A DNA stretch of 64,000 nucleotides from the NCBI RefSeq assembly GCF_021654775.1, contig NZ_AP025343.1, positions 7,252,153-7,316,152 on the forward strand. The letters run 5' to 3'. Below are positions 15,150-25,170 of this stretch, piece by piece (the first letter of the stretch is position 1; each line of letters begins with the position of its first letter). The stretch comes from Paenibacillus azoreducens. GTDB taxonomy: Bacteria; Bacillota; Bacilli; Paenibacillales; Paenibacillaceae. A program made the translations under genes and the position numbers. The notes beneath the pieces are model-generated. The model worked only from the letters and a program-made list of their open reading frames with translations, ran no database searches and was not told where the DNA came from.

Positions 15150-17453
15150 ATGTTGCTTTACAAGGACAAGACGAGATCCGCCGAGGAAAGGGCCGAGCAC
15201 TTGCTGGGCATGATGACCGTGGAAGAAAAGGTGGGTCAGCTGGTACAACCGTTCGGCTGGCAAACCTATGATTATAAAAATGGCGTCGTGACATTGAAGG
15301 AAACTTTTAAACAGCAGGTGGAAAACGGCGGCATCGGATCCCTCTACGGGGTCCTGCGCGCCGATCCATGGACCGGTGTCACACTGGAAAACGGCCTTTC
15401 TGCAAGAGAAGGGGCAGAGGCCGTCAATCAAATTCAGCGTTACGCGGTGGAACATTCGCGTCTCGGCATTCCGATTCTGATCGGGGAAGAATGCTCGCAT
15501 GGGCATATGGCGATCGACGGCACGGTATTCCCGGTTCCGCTGCTGCTTGGCAGCACCTGGAACGTGGATTTATACCGCGAAATGTGCCAGGCCGTAGCGA
15601 AGGAAACCCGCGCCCAGGGCGGAGCGGTAACTTATTCGCCGGTGCTTGATGTCGTTCGCGACCCGCGTTGGGGACGGACGGAGGAGTGCTTTGCGGAAGA
15701 CCCGTACCTGATCGGCGAGTTTGCCGCCGCTGCAGTGCATGGCCTTCAAGGGGAAAACCTGAACAGCGACAGCAGCGTAGCGGCAACGCTGAAGCATTTT
15801 GTTGGTTATGGCAGCTCCGAGGGAGGACGAAATGCCGGTCCGGTGCATATGGGCTGGCGTGAACTGCTGGAAGTGGATCTGTATCCATTCAAGAAGGCCG
15901 TCGAAGCCGGTGCGGCTTCGATTATGCCTGCTTATAACGAGATTGATGGAGTGCCATGCACAGTAAATACCGAACTGTTGAACGAAGTGTTGCGGAAACA
16001 GTGGGGATTCGACGGCATGGTGATCACCGATTGCGGGGCGATCAATATGCTGGCTGCCGGACATGACGTCGCGGAAGATGGCCTTGACGCATCCGTACAA
16101 GCGATCGAAGCGGGAATCGATATGGAAATGTCCGGCGAAATGTTTGGACGTTATTTGCTTGAGGCTTTAAACCAAGGACGGCTGGATATCGAAGTGCTGG
16201 ACCGGGCGGTGCGCCATGTGCTGACCCTGAAATTCAAACTTGGTTTATTCGAAAATCCCTATGTGGATTCGGATCGGGCCGAGCGCGTCATTGGCTGCGA
16301 TGGCCACGTCGGGTTGGCGCGTAAGCTGGCAGAGGAAGGCATCGTGCTTCTCAAAAACGAAGACGGCGTTTTGCCGCTTGATGAACGCAGCGGCAAGATT
16401 GCGGTCATCGGACCAAATGCGGACTCCGGGTATAATCAATTAGGCGATTATACGTCGCCGCAGCCGCCGGAAAAAGTAGCAACGGTTTTGAAGGGAATTC
16501 GGGCAAGGTTAGCGGAGGAGTCCGAGCGCGTGCTGTACGCACCGGGGTGTCGAATTAAAGGCGATGACCGCGAAGGATTTGAATACGCGCTCGCCTGTGC
16601 ATCGCAGGCAGACACCGTCGTCATGGTAGTCGGCGGCTCCAGCGCCCGTGATTTCGGTGAAGGGACCATCGACCTCAGAACAGGGGCTTCCAAGGTTTCG
16701 GACAACTCCTGGAACGATATGGACTGCGGCGAAGGTATCGACCGCATGACATTGGGGCTTGCTGGCGTGCAGCTCGAGTTGATGCAGGAAATTCATAAGC
16801 TGGGCAAACGCTTAATCGTCGTTTACATTAACGGTCGCCCTATAGCAGAACCATGGATTGACGAACATGCCGACGCGATTTTGGAAGCGTGGTACCCCGG
16901 GCAGGAGGGGGGACATGCCGTGGCTGGGATTTTGTTTGGAGACATCAATCCATCCGGCCGGCTGACTGTATCCATTCCGAAGCATGTTGGACAGCTTCCC
17001 GTGTATTACAACGGCAAGCGGTCGCGCGGAAAGCGGTATTTGGAGGAAGACTCCAAAGCGCGTTATCCTTTTGGATATGGACTCAGTTACACGACGTATA
17101 ACTATGACCGCCTCACGATAACCAAGGATTCCATTGCCGCAGACGAATCGGCGGTCGTGTCGGTGGATGTAACCAACACTGGAAATATGGCCGGTGCGGA
17201 AGTTGTACAGCTTTACATTTCGGATGCTGTCAGCAAAGTTAGCCGGCCGCAGTTGGAACTGAAAGGGTTCGCCAAGGTGGAACTAGATCCGGGAGAAACC
17301 AAGACGGTTTCCTTTGAAATAGGAAAAGAGCAGCTGCAATACATTGGACGGGACCTGAAACCTGTCGTAGAGCCGGGATTATTCCACATTCATATCGGAA
17401 GAAACGTGAACGATACGCTTAGTACGTCTTTGATTGTACAGGAGGAAGAATAA
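15150..17453 (+). CDS. Glycoside hydrolase family 3 (beta-glucosidase/beta-xylosidase type)
   Basis: Cytoplasmic GH3 enzyme, 767 aa, no signal peptide. The N-terminal TIM barrel (about 20-350) has KHFVGYG and the nucleophile D294 in GMVITDCGAIN. The alpha/beta sandwich domain (about 380-600) includes VVMVVGGSSARDFGEG. A C-terminal fibronectin III-like domain (about 670-760) starts after KARYPFGYGLSYTTY. The KHFVGYG and TDCGA motifs are of the glucosidase/xylosidase group; the NagZ-type KH(F/I)PGH motif is absent, so N-acetylglucosaminidase activity is less likely. The start has AGGGGAG upstream. The stop codon shares its last base with the start of the GH38 gene. The exact substrate is unknown; in this setting it should remove beta-linked sugars from imported oligosaccharides. 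Confidence 0.92.
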   Translation: MLLYKDKTRSAEERAEHLLGMMTVEEKVGQLVQPFGWQTYDYKNGVVTLKETFKQQVENGGIGSLYGVLRADPWTGVTLENGLSAREGAEAVNQIQRYAVEHSRLGIPILIGEECSHGHMAIDGTVFPVPLLLGSTWNVDLYREMCQAVAKETRAQGGAVTYSPVLDVVRDPRWGRTEECFAEDPYLIGEFAAAAVHGLQGENLNSDSSVAATLKHFVGYGSSEGGRNAGPVHMGWRELLEVDLYPFKKAVEAGAASIMPAYNEIDGVPCTVNTELLNEVLRKQWGFDGMVITDCGAINMLAAGHDVAEDGLDASVQAIEAGIDMEMSGEMFGRYLLEALNQGRLDIEVLDRAVRHVLTLKFKLGLFENPYVDSDRAERVIGCDGHVGLARKLAEEGIVLLKNEDGVLPLDERSGKIAVIGPNADSGYNQLGDYTSPQPPEKVATVLKGIRARLAEESERVLYAPGCRIKGDDREGFEYALACASQADTVVMVVGGSSARDFGEGTIDLRTGASKVSDNSWNDMDCGEGIDRMTLGLAGVQLELMQEIHKLGKRLIVVYINGRPIAEPWIDEHADAILEAWYPGQEGGHAVAGILFGDINPSGRLTVSIPKHVGQLPVYYNGKRSRGKRYLEEDSKARYPFGYGLSYTTYNYDRLTITKDSIAADESAVVSVDVTNTGNMAGAEVVQLYISDAVSKVSRPQLELKGFAKVELDPGETKTVSFEIGKEQLQYIGRDLKPVVEPGLFHIHIGRNVNDTLSTSLIVQEEE

Positions 17454-20400
17454 TGGAACGGATCAGACGTTTTATTCGTGAACTTTCGGAAAACCAGTGG
17501 CTGGAGCAAATGGATTACGGTCTCTGGGATATTACGCGTTCTTATTATAAGCTGCCTGGTGAATACGAGAATGAGGCATCTTATCCGGAAGGGTTGGCAT
17601 TAAACCCATTTCCGAGTGTGCAGGGAACTACCTATTTTTTCAAAACCAAGCTGCAATTACCGGCCGAATGGACGCAAGAGCCATTTGGCCTTGTGTTCAA
17701 TTCGGGCGGGGAGGGCTTGCTGCGCGTTAACGGGACTTCTTTTCAAGGACTTGACCGCAACCACACATATGTTACGCTGGATCCAAGAGTTATCGGCGAA
17801 TCCCCGGAGCTGGAGATCGAGTTGTTTGATCCTGTGCCTGAGCCTGTGGATCCACTAAATCAACAGGCCGTCATCAATCCGCCGATCACTTCAATCACAA
17901 GCCAATTCGTAAAGCCGAATTTCGCCGTGCAAAGTTTGATGTATACCGTAACGGTCGTTCGCGATTCCATCGCGCTGCTCCCGCAGGAGGATTTCCGCCG
18001 GGTGCGGCTAATGGAAGCGCTGTACAGGGCCATGGACCGATTCGTGAATCTGGATCAGGCTTCGATCCGAGAAGGCAGCGAGATTAAACAAATCGAAGCT
18101 AGGTTAAGCCAGGAAGTCCGTGAAATCGGGGGGAACGCCGAAGGACTGGAGCATATGATCGGCCAATCGCATATCGATATTGCCTGGCTGTGGCCTGTGC
18201 GGGAAACGGTGCGGAAGGCAAGTAGAACGTTTTCGACCATCGACAGGCTGATGGCCGAATACCCGGAGTTCCGGTATGCGCAAAGCCAGCCGCTCCTGTT
18301 TGCTTTTTTGAAGGACAACGACCCCGAGCTGTTTGAGCGGGTGAAGGCGCGCGTTGCAGAAGGACGGTGGGAGCTTGTCGGCGGCATGTGGGTTGAACCG
18401 GACCTGAACCTTCCGAGCGGAGAGTCCCTGATCCGGCAGATGCTGTATGGACAGCGCTTTTATTTGAAGGAGTTCGGAAAAACGTCGAATATCGAATGGC
18501 TGCCCGATACGTTCGGGTATTGCGCTTCGCTGCCGCAAATATTAAAACACGGCAAAGTGGAATATTTCATGACGACCAAGCTGGGCTGGAACGACACGAA
18601 CTTGTTCCCGTACGATTTGTTCCGCTGGGTGGGGATCGATGGAACGCCGATTTTGTCTTATCTGAATCATGGCGTGAATGAAAACACGCTTCCGAAGGAT
18701 ATTCATGACCATTGGCAGTCTTACCGTGAAAAATCCAGACATAACGAGCAGATGCTGCTCTACGGGCATGGGGATGGCGGGGGCGGCGTGACCCGCGAAA
18801 TGCTGGAATACGTCGACCGATCCGAACTGATGGTTGGACAACCCGCAAGCCGCTACAGCACAGCTTCGCAGTTTTTTGAGCAAATTGCCGAAGCAGATCC
18901 GGTGCTGCCAAATTGGCGGGGCGACCTGTATCTGGAACTGCACCGGGGCACCTATACGACCCATGCTCGCAACAAACGAAATAACCGTAAAGCAGAAGTA
19001 TTGTACCGGGAAGCGGAGATATGGAATTCGCTGGCACGGCCGGACATGGATGCTTCGAAGCGGGAAGATGCGCTGCAGCAGCTGCATGAAGGCTGGAAGC
19101 TGATACTGTTAAACCAGTTCCACGATATCATTCCCGGATCTGCGATCACCGAAACATACCATACTTCTGAGAAAGAATACAAAGAGATCTTTAGCAAAGG
19201 CGAAATGGGTCTTCGGAAAGGACTGGAGGCGATCGCGGCCGCGATCGACACGACCCGCCATGAGGGAATACCATATGCCGTGTTCAACAGCCTGGGCTGG
19301 AGCCGCAGCGCCACGATTCGCATCGAAACGGAAGAGAGCGATTTGGCGGCTTATGATGAACATGGCTCGAAGCTTGAATCGGATCGGGTGAATGGAGGCC
19401 TTTCCGTCTATGTTCCGGAAGTTCCGGCATTCGGTTATAGAACTGTATGGTTGAAGGCAGTTCCCGAAGAGGGCGCCATTCCAAAAACGCAAGATGCTGC
19501 GGCATTCGAGAATACGTGGGAAACCGCCTATTACGTTGTCCGTTTCAATGAACGGGGCGAAATCGCAAGCCTGTTCGACAAAACGGCCGGTCGAGAGATC
19601 GTAAAACATGGTGAGCGGGCCAACCGATTCCACTTTTTCCATGACCGTCCGACCCTGTGGGATGCATGGGACATCGACGACCGATATGAACAGCAGCCGG
19701 CAGGGGAAGCAGAGCTGCTTGAGAAACGGCTGATTCTTTCCGGCCGCACCAAGGATGTGCTCCGTTTCCGCTGGCGGATCGGCCAATCCGAAATTACGCA
19801 GGATATGATTTTTTATCATCATGATCCGCGGATCGATTTTGAAACGCATGTCAGCTGGCATGAAGCACATAAGCTCCTGAAAGTAGGGTTCCCGATCGAC
19901 GTGGTGACGGAAAAGGCAACCTTCGAAATTCCGTTTGGGTCTCTGGAACGCGCCACGCACCGGAACACGAGCTGGGAGCAGGCACAGTACGAGGTATGCG
20001 GGCACCGCTTTGCGGATGTATCCGAGCATGGTTATGGCGTCAGCCTGCTGAACGACTGCAAATACGGCTATGACGTACAGGGCAGCACGATCCGTTTATC
20101 CTTGCTGCGAGCGCCAAAATGGCCGGATACGACAGCCGATATTGGCGAGCATGACTTTACGTATTCCCTGCTTCCGCATCAAGGTGACTGGAGAAATGCC
20201 CATACGGTCCGTTATGCGGCCGAATTGAACCATGAGATGCCTGTGCTGCCGTTAGAGACGGGCCAACCGGGAACGCGCCCGGCGGTGCAATCGCTGATAT
20301 CCCTCGATAGCCGACATGTCGTGCTTGATACGGTAAAACCGGCGGAAGACGGAAAAGGAATGATCCTGCGTTTCTATGAATCTTCCGGCGGCCGGGAGCA

Positions 20401-20557
20401 AGTAGAACTACAATGGCCGTATGCTTTCCAAGACGCATATCTTTCGAATGCGCTTGAGGATCCGGTGCAGAAGCTGCAACCGGAAGAAGGCCGGTTGATG
20501 CTGTCATTCGCTCCGTACGAGATTAAAACGATCCTTCTCCGGCAGGCCGAATTATAG
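17453..20557 (+). CDS. Alpha-mannosidase, glycoside hydrolase family 38 (first copy)
   Basis: Cytosolic alpha-mannosidase of the large 2C1-like bacterial type, 1034 aa. An N-terminal beta domain (about 1-225) precedes the GH38 catalytic domain, which begins GQSHIDIAWLWPVRET with zinc ligands H240 and D242. The nucleophile is D352 in WLPDTFGYCASLPQ. The middle helical domain contains LNQFHDIIPGSAITETY (about 555-572), where the histidine is the further zinc ligand. C-terminal beta domains end at IKTILLRQ. There is no signal peptide. It overlaps GH3 by one base. It should trim terminal alpha-linked mannose from imported glycans. The second GH38 at 25834 belongs to a different subgroup, so the two probably have different linkage preferences. 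Confidence 0.95.
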   Translation: MERIRRFIRELSENQWLEQMDYGLWDITRSYYKLPGEYENEASYPEGLALNPFPSVQGTTYFFKTKLQLPAEWTQEPFGLVFNSGGEGLLRVNGTSFQGLDRNHTYVTLDPRVIGESPELEIELFDPVPEPVDPLNQQAVINPPITSITSQFVKPNFAVQSLMYTVTVVRDSIALLPQEDFRRVRLMEALYRAMDRFVNLDQASIREGSEIKQIEARLSQEVREIGGNAEGLEHMIGQSHIDIAWLWPVRETVRKASRTFSTIDRLMAEYPEFRYAQSQPLLFAFLKDNDPELFERVKARVAEGRWELVGGMWVEPDLNLPSGESLIRQMLYGQRFYLKEFGKTSNIEWLPDTFGYCASLPQILKHGKVEYFMTTKLGWNDTNLFPYDLFRWVGIDGTPILSYLNHGVNENTLPKDIHDHWQSYREKSRHNEQMLLYGHGDGGGGVTREMLEYVDRSELMVGQPASRYSTASQFFEQIAEADPVLPNWRGDLYLELHRGTYTTHARNKRNNRKAEVLYREAEIWNSLARPDMDASKREDALQQLHEGWKLILLNQFHDIIPGSAITETYHTSEKEYKEIFSKGEMGLRKGLEAIAAAIDTTRHEGIPYAVFNSLGWSRSATIRIETEESDLAAYDEHGSKLESDRVNGGLSVYVPEVPAFGYRTVWLKAVPEEGAIPKTQDAAAFENTWETAYYVVRFNERGEIASLFDKTAGREIVKHGERANRFHFFHDRPTLWDAWDIDDRYEQQPAGEAELLEKRLILSGRTKDVLRFRWRIGQSEITQDMIFYHHDPRIDFETHVSWHEAHKLLKVGFPIDVVTEKATFEIPFGSLERATHRNTSWEQAQYEVCGHRFADVSEHGYGVSLLNDCKYGYDVQGSTIRLSLLRAPKWPDTTADIGEHDFTYSLLPHQGDWRNAHTVRYAAELNHEMPVLPLETGQPGTRPAVQSLISLDSRHVVLDTVKPAEDGKGMILRFYESSGGREQVELQWPYAFQDAYLSNALEDPVQKLQPEEGRLMLSFAPYEIKTILLRQAEL

Positions 20558-20629
20558 ATTTTTGGTGCGGGAAATGACATGTTTGTATATGAATACGATG
20601 TGTATTTTTTGCTATCATGCCGGCTGTTA

Positions 20630-20658
20630 TTGACTTAATTCGTGAACGATAAGATAAT
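20630..20658 (+). promoter_or_regulatory. Promoter of the GH125 gene (candidate)
   Basis: TTGACT (20630-20635), 17-bp spacer, GATAAT (20653-20658), 40 bp before the ATG. It would let GH125 and the following glycosidase be expressed separately from the upstream operon. Confidence 0.6.
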
Positions 20659-20698
20659 GCTATTATTTCATTTGCGCTTATAATGGAGGTTCTTCAAA

Positions 20699-22018
20699 AT
20701 GGAACAATTCAGATTGCCAAAAATACCTATGCCTAAGCTGGAACTGCCGCAGGCAATCCAGGACGTAATCAAAGAAGCGGAGCAAAAGCTGGCGCATCGG
20801 CCCAAGCTTTTGCAGCTGTTCAAGAACTGTTTCCCGAATACGCTGGAAACGACAACGAAACTTATGGAGGACGGCACGACTTTTGTCATTACGGGCGACA
20901 TCCCGGCCTCTTGGCTGCGCGACTCCGTGGAGCAGGTTATTCACTATGTGCCATTTGCCAAAGAAGACGCTGACTTGCAGCGTATTATCGGCGGCCTGAT
21001 CAAACGGCATGTCAACTATGTGCTGATCGATCCATATGCTAACGCCTTTAATGAATCGGCCAATGACTGGCATTGGAATACGACCGATCAGACCGAAATG
21101 TCCCCTTGGGTGTGGGAGCGCAAATTTGAGATTGATTCCCTTTGCTTTGTCATCCGTCTGGCCTACATGTATTGGAAAGAGACGGAACTTACGGATATAT
21201 TCGACGCCAATTTCAAAAAGGCTTTGCGGACCATTATTGACGTATTTAAGACCGAGCAGCATCATTTCGAAAAATCTCCTTACCGCTTTACCCGGAACAA
21301 CGGCATTCTATGCGATTCGCTGCGCAATAATGGACTCGGCATGCCGGTCAACTACACAGGCATGATCTGGTCGGGCTTCCGTTCCAGCGACGATGCATGC
21401 GATTTCCATTACAACATTCCGGGCAATATGTTTGCGGTTGTGGCTCTGCGCCAAATGCAGGAGTTCGCCGAATGGGTATTCCGCGATATGGAGCTGCTTG
21501 AGGAGCTTAAGGAACTTGAGATCGAAGTTAATCATGGTATTCAGCTGTACGGAATTTACCGCCATCCTGAATTCGGACCGATTTACGCTTATGAAACGGA
21601 CGGATTCGGCAACTACTGCCTGATGGATGACGCGGGTACGCCAGGACTGATGTCTATCCCTTATCTGGGGTATACGACGGCTGATGATCCAATCTATCAA
21701 AATACAAGACGGTTTGCGCTGAGCAAAGAAAATCCGTTCTATTTCGAAGGAAAAGCGGCTAAAGGCATCGGCAGCCCGCATACGCCGGAGGATTATATCT
21801 GGCATATGGCATTGTCCATGCAGGGGCTGACTGCGCAAACGGCTGAAGAAAAACTGGAAATGATCGCGATGCTGGAAGCTACCGACGCGGACACGGGTTA
21901 TATGCATGAAGGTTTCCATGCCGACGACCCGACGATTTTCACGCGGAAATGGTTCGCGTGGTCCAATAGCCTCTTCTCCCAGCTGGTGTATAAAGCAATG
22001 AAGGAAGGTTTTCTATGA
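20699..22018 (+). CDS. Exo-alpha-1,6-mannosidase, glycoside hydrolase family 125
   Basis: GH125 inverting enzyme, formerly DUF1237, that removes non-reducing alpha-1,6-linked mannose from yeast mannan or N-glycan cores; 439 aa, full length, no signal peptide. Family landmarks are FVITGDIPASWLRDSVEQV (about 61-79), NDWHWNTTDQTEMSPWVWERK, NYTGMIWSGFRSSDDACDFHYN with the likely general acid aspartate, YETDGFGNYCLMDDAGTPG, and YMHEGFHADDPTIFTRKWFAWSNSLFSQL with the likely base glutamate. TGGAGG lies about 10 bases before the ATG. Its TGA overlaps the next ATG by four bases, so it is coupled to the large GH-A enzyme. It is the most informative gene for the substrate of this island. Confidence 0.95.
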   Translation: MEQFRLPKIPMPKLELPQAIQDVIKEAEQKLAHRPKLLQLFKNCFPNTLETTTKLMEDGTTFVITGDIPASWLRDSVEQVIHYVPFAKEDADLQRIIGGLIKRHVNYVLIDPYANAFNESANDWHWNTTDQTEMSPWVWERKFEIDSLCFVIRLAYMYWKETELTDIFDANFKKALRTIIDVFKTEQHHFEKSPYRFTRNNGILCDSLRNNGLGMPVNYTGMIWSGFRSSDDACDFHYNIPGNMFAVVALRQMQEFAEWVFRDMELLEELKELEIEVNHGIQLYGIYRHPEFGPIYAYETDGFGNYCLMDDAGTPGLMSIPYLGYTTADDPIYQNTRRFALSKENPFYFEGKAAKGIGSPHTPEDYIWHMALSMQGLTAQTAEEKLEMIAMLEATDADTGYMHEGFHADDPTIFTRKWFAWSNSLFSQLVYKAMKEGFL

Positions 22019-25000
22019 GGCAAAAAATCATTATTTTATGCGATCCTGATTTCCCGGCGGCGGGTACGCTCCCGCCGGCAGGGGCTTTCAAGGAAGCTGC
22101 CGGAGTCAAGGCCGTACATGCAGGGGAGCTGGCGGAAGCGCTTCGCGGTCTGGATCACGGCTGTTTCGTCAATTTGCATGCCCCGTACTTCCCGAAATCG
22201 GCATGGACCGAAATCTCCGCCTTTTTGCATAGGGGAGGCAGTATGATCAGCGCGGGGGGAGCGCCGTTTAAATACCCGGTTGCGCTGGAAAACGGCGTTT
22301 ACAGCCCCGAAGTGGAACAAACGGCTTACCATCAGGAGCTGTATATTCATGAAGCGCTGCGGGTAGATACATCCAAAGTAGCTTCCCTTACAGTTTTCGA
22401 CAGCATTCCGCTGCTTCAAGGCCAGGAAAAGCTGTTTGAACTGGCGGATGTCTGGAATTTGGTGCCGCATACAACCAAAAGCAGCGATTTGCCGCATCAG
22501 ATGGGCTCTGTCGGTCCGATGAGCACGCAGATTTATCCGCTGCTGAGAGGCGTCAGCCATGAGGGGCGAGATATTGCCGCTCCGGTTGTTTTATGGGAGA
22601 ATTCCCGCGTTACCTTTGCCGGCTCGCGCTGGATGTTTATTTTCCTGCCGTTGACGGAAGCTTTTTGGCAGGGCGGCGGCGCATCTCATTTAACCGCCTG
22701 GGCGCGTTTTTGCGCGAAAGGGGTTACGGAGCTGTCGCTGAAGCCGAATTATGCTTCTTATGAAGCCGGCGAGCATGCCGTGCTTACTTTGCAGACGCAA
22801 ATTTTGCAGCGCGGGGAGTCCCGCGGGCTCGCTCCTGAAAAATGGAGTTTTGAGCTTGAAGTCCGTCATGACGGAGGAAGCGGGGAAACCTGGAACCATC
22901 AAGTCGAGACGCTGGTTACCAAAGAACAGAATTTTGTCCGTATTCCGGTTCCGCTTGCAATAGAAAGCGGGTTGTACCGGGTCGTTTGCCGCGCTGCCGG
23001 GCCGGATGGCGAGGTACGCGTGTTGCGCCATGGCTTCTGGGGACGTGACGATCGGCTTTTGGCTGAAGGTACGCCTATTGGCCGCAGCCGCGACTACTTT
23101 ATCAAGGATGGGCGGCCTTTGCCTGTCGTAGGCATGACGTACATGACTTCGGATGTGGCACGGAAGTTTCTGTTCCTGCCGAATGTGGATGTCTGGGAGC
23201 GGGACATGGCCCAAATGGCCAAAGCCGGCATCAACTGGATTCGTACGGGGATCTGGACGGCATACCGGAATATTATGCAGGTTGACGGGCACGCATCGGA
23301 GGAAGTGCTGCGCGCCATCGATGCTTTCTTCCTGACAGCCAAACGCCATAATCTGCAAGTGACCTTTACGTTCTTCTCTTTTACGCCGGAAACATGGGAA
23401 GGATTGAACCCTTACCTTGACCCGCAAAGCGTAGAGGCGCAGAAACGATTTATCCGCAGCATTGTCAGCCGCCATACGGAAACAAAGCATGTGGATTGGG
23501 ATTTGATCAACGAACCGTCGATGTTTGATCCGCCGCGTATTTTCTCGGATGGTCCGCGGTCAGCGCGAGATCCGTTTGAACGTCAAGCTTTCATTAAGTG
23601 GCTTGAAAACCGGCATGGCAGCATCCGCAAACTGCAGGAAGCCTGGAATATGTCGCCGGATCAGCTGCCGGATTTCGCATCGGCAACCATTCCAGAGGCC
23701 GAAGAGATCAATTTCGATGTACAGGACATGCATAAGGCGAAAAAAGGTACCAGATGGTTGGATTATTGTCTGTTCTCAATGGATATGCATAATGTCTGGG
23801 CAGAACAGCTTGTGGGCACCATTAAGGAGTTATGCCCGGATCATTTGGTTACGGTCGGCCAGGATGAGGCGCTGGGCGCCCAACGTCCTTCACCGTTTTT
23901 CTATGAAAAGGTGGTGGACTATACGACGGTGCATTCCTGGTGGCTTAATGATTATTTGGTTTGGGACGGCATTTTCGCCAAAACGCCGGACAAGCCGAAC
24001 CTGATTCAGGAAACGGGCATTATGTACGTCGAAACGCCGGATGGACGCGCCAAACGCTCGGAAGCGGAGCTGCGGAACATCCTGGAACGGAAATACGCCT
24101 ATGCTTTCTCCACAGGAGGAGCTGGAGCAATCCACTGGGTTTGGAACACGAATTTTTATATGGACAACGCCAACGAGTCGCATATCGGCGCACTGCGGGC
24201 GGATGGAACGGAGAAGCCTGAAGCGGACGTATCCTATGACTTTGGCCGCTTCATCGCGCAAAGCCGTGATTTGTTTACGAACCGTGAGTTGGAGGAGATC
24301 GTTGCCGTTTTCCCGTATTCGAATGACTTCTCGAATCGTGCTTTGGCATTCCAATCTACAACGCGGTTGACGCGCCTTCTGTCGTACGATCTGAAGCTGC
24401 CGTTCAGAGCTGCATCCGAATATCATCTGGATTCGCTGCGGCAGCAAACGCCAAAGCTGATCATCGTGCCGAGCCCGCATAACATGGACAGCAAAGCGCT
24501 GGATGAACTGCTTGAGCTTGTGAAGGAATCCGGCTCGACACTGCTGGCTACGGGGCCTCTGGGCATTGATGCTTACTGGCGTTCAAGCGACCGGCTTGAT
24601 GGCGTACTCGGCAAGCGCAAGCTGGTTAACGTCCGCAGAGAAGAAATGCTCGGCCTGAACGGGCGCGTTCTGCCGGTGTCCTTCGGAAACCGCCGGATTG
24701 CGGAAGTGGCCAAAGAAATCCCGGCAGAGGCCGAAGGAACGAACGGCTTCATGGATGAAGTCGTGGATGTGCCGCTCGGCAAAGGCCGCTTGATTTGGAG
24801 CAGCCTTCCGCTTGAGCTGAACGGCCGCGATGAAGCCATTATCGAATTGTACCGCTATGCGGCTGCTGCAGCGGGTGTGGAGCAGGATATGCAGTGGATC
24901 GCCGGCGGAGAGCTTCCGGGCGTATATGGACGGAAATTAAGCTTTAAAGACGGCAGTCTCTTCGTGTTTGTGTCCGAGTTCGGCTGGGACGCCCCGGTAC

Positions 25001-25170
25001 AGGTTAAGGATCCGCAAACCGGAGCTTCCTACAGCTTTATGCTGGAAAGCGACCGCAGCGTCTTGTTTACCGCTGACCGCAATGGACGGATTACGGCCGT
25101 GTATCGTCCGGATGAAGTCCAAATTAAGGTAGAAGGCGTTAAAGAGGTTGTTCAAAAAGTTCGCTTTTGA
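22015..25170 (+). CDS. Large clan GH-A glycoside hydrolase, family uncertain (beta-galactosidase/beta-mannosidase-like)
   Basis: A 1051-aa cytosolic multidomain hydrolase. Residues 1-230 look like a Rossmann-like domain (LHRGGSMISAGG near 75-85), about 240-350 is a beta-sandwich, and about 355-720 is a TIM barrel with a GH-A catalytic pair: acid/base E500 in WDLINEPSMFD and nucleophile E666 in LIQETGIMY. Residues about 750-860 resemble the amidotransferase-like trimerisation domain of GH42 enzymes (VFPYSNDFS, LIIVPSPHNMD), and a beta domain closes the protein. I cannot place it firmly in GH2, GH5, GH35 or GH42. Given GH38 and GH125 partners, a beta-mannosidase acting on the core Man-beta-GlcNAc, or a beta-galactosidase, are the main options. 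It overlaps GH125 by four bases. Confidence 0.75.
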   Translation: MRQKIIILCDPDFPAAGTLPPAGAFKEAAGVKAVHAGELAEALRGLDHGCFVNLHAPYFPKSAWTEISAFLHRGGSMISAGGAPFKYPVALENGVYSPEVEQTAYHQELYIHEALRVDTSKVASLTVFDSIPLLQGQEKLFELADVWNLVPHTTKSSDLPHQMGSVGPMSTQIYPLLRGVSHEGRDIAAPVVLWENSRVTFAGSRWMFIFLPLTEAFWQGGGASHLTAWARFCAKGVTELSLKPNYASYEAGEHAVLTLQTQILQRGESRGLAPEKWSFELEVRHDGGSGETWNHQVETLVTKEQNFVRIPVPLAIESGLYRVVCRAAGPDGEVRVLRHGFWGRDDRLLAEGTPIGRSRDYFIKDGRPLPVVGMTYMTSDVARKFLFLPNVDVWERDMAQMAKAGINWIRTGIWTAYRNIMQVDGHASEEVLRAIDAFFLTAKRHNLQVTFTFFSFTPETWEGLNPYLDPQSVEAQKRFIRSIVSRHTETKHVDWDLINEPSMFDPPRIFSDGPRSARDPFERQAFIKWLENRHGSIRKLQEAWNMSPDQLPDFASATIPEAEEINFDVQDMHKAKKGTRWLDYCLFSMDMHNVWAEQLVGTIKELCPDHLVTVGQDEALGAQRPSPFFYEKVVDYTTVHSWWLNDYLVWDGIFAKTPDKPNLIQETGIMYVETPDGRAKRSEAELRNILERKYAYAFSTGGAGAIHWVWNTNFYMDNANESHIGALRADGTEKPEADVSYDFGRFIAQSRDLFTNRELEEIVAVFPYSNDFSNRALAFQSTTRLTRLLSYDLKLPFRAASEYHLDSLRQQTPKLIIVPSPHNMDSKALDELLELVKESGSTLLATGPLGIDAYWRSSDRLDGVLGKRKLVNVRREEMLGLNGRVLPVSFGNRRIAEVAKEIPAEAEGTNGFMDEVVDVPLGKGRLIWSSLPLELNGRDEAIIELYRYAAAAAGVEQDMQWIAGGELPGVYGRKLSFKDGSLFVFVSEFGWDAPVQVKDPQTGASYSFMLESDRSVLFTADRNGRITAVYRPDEVQIKVEGVKEVVQKVRF

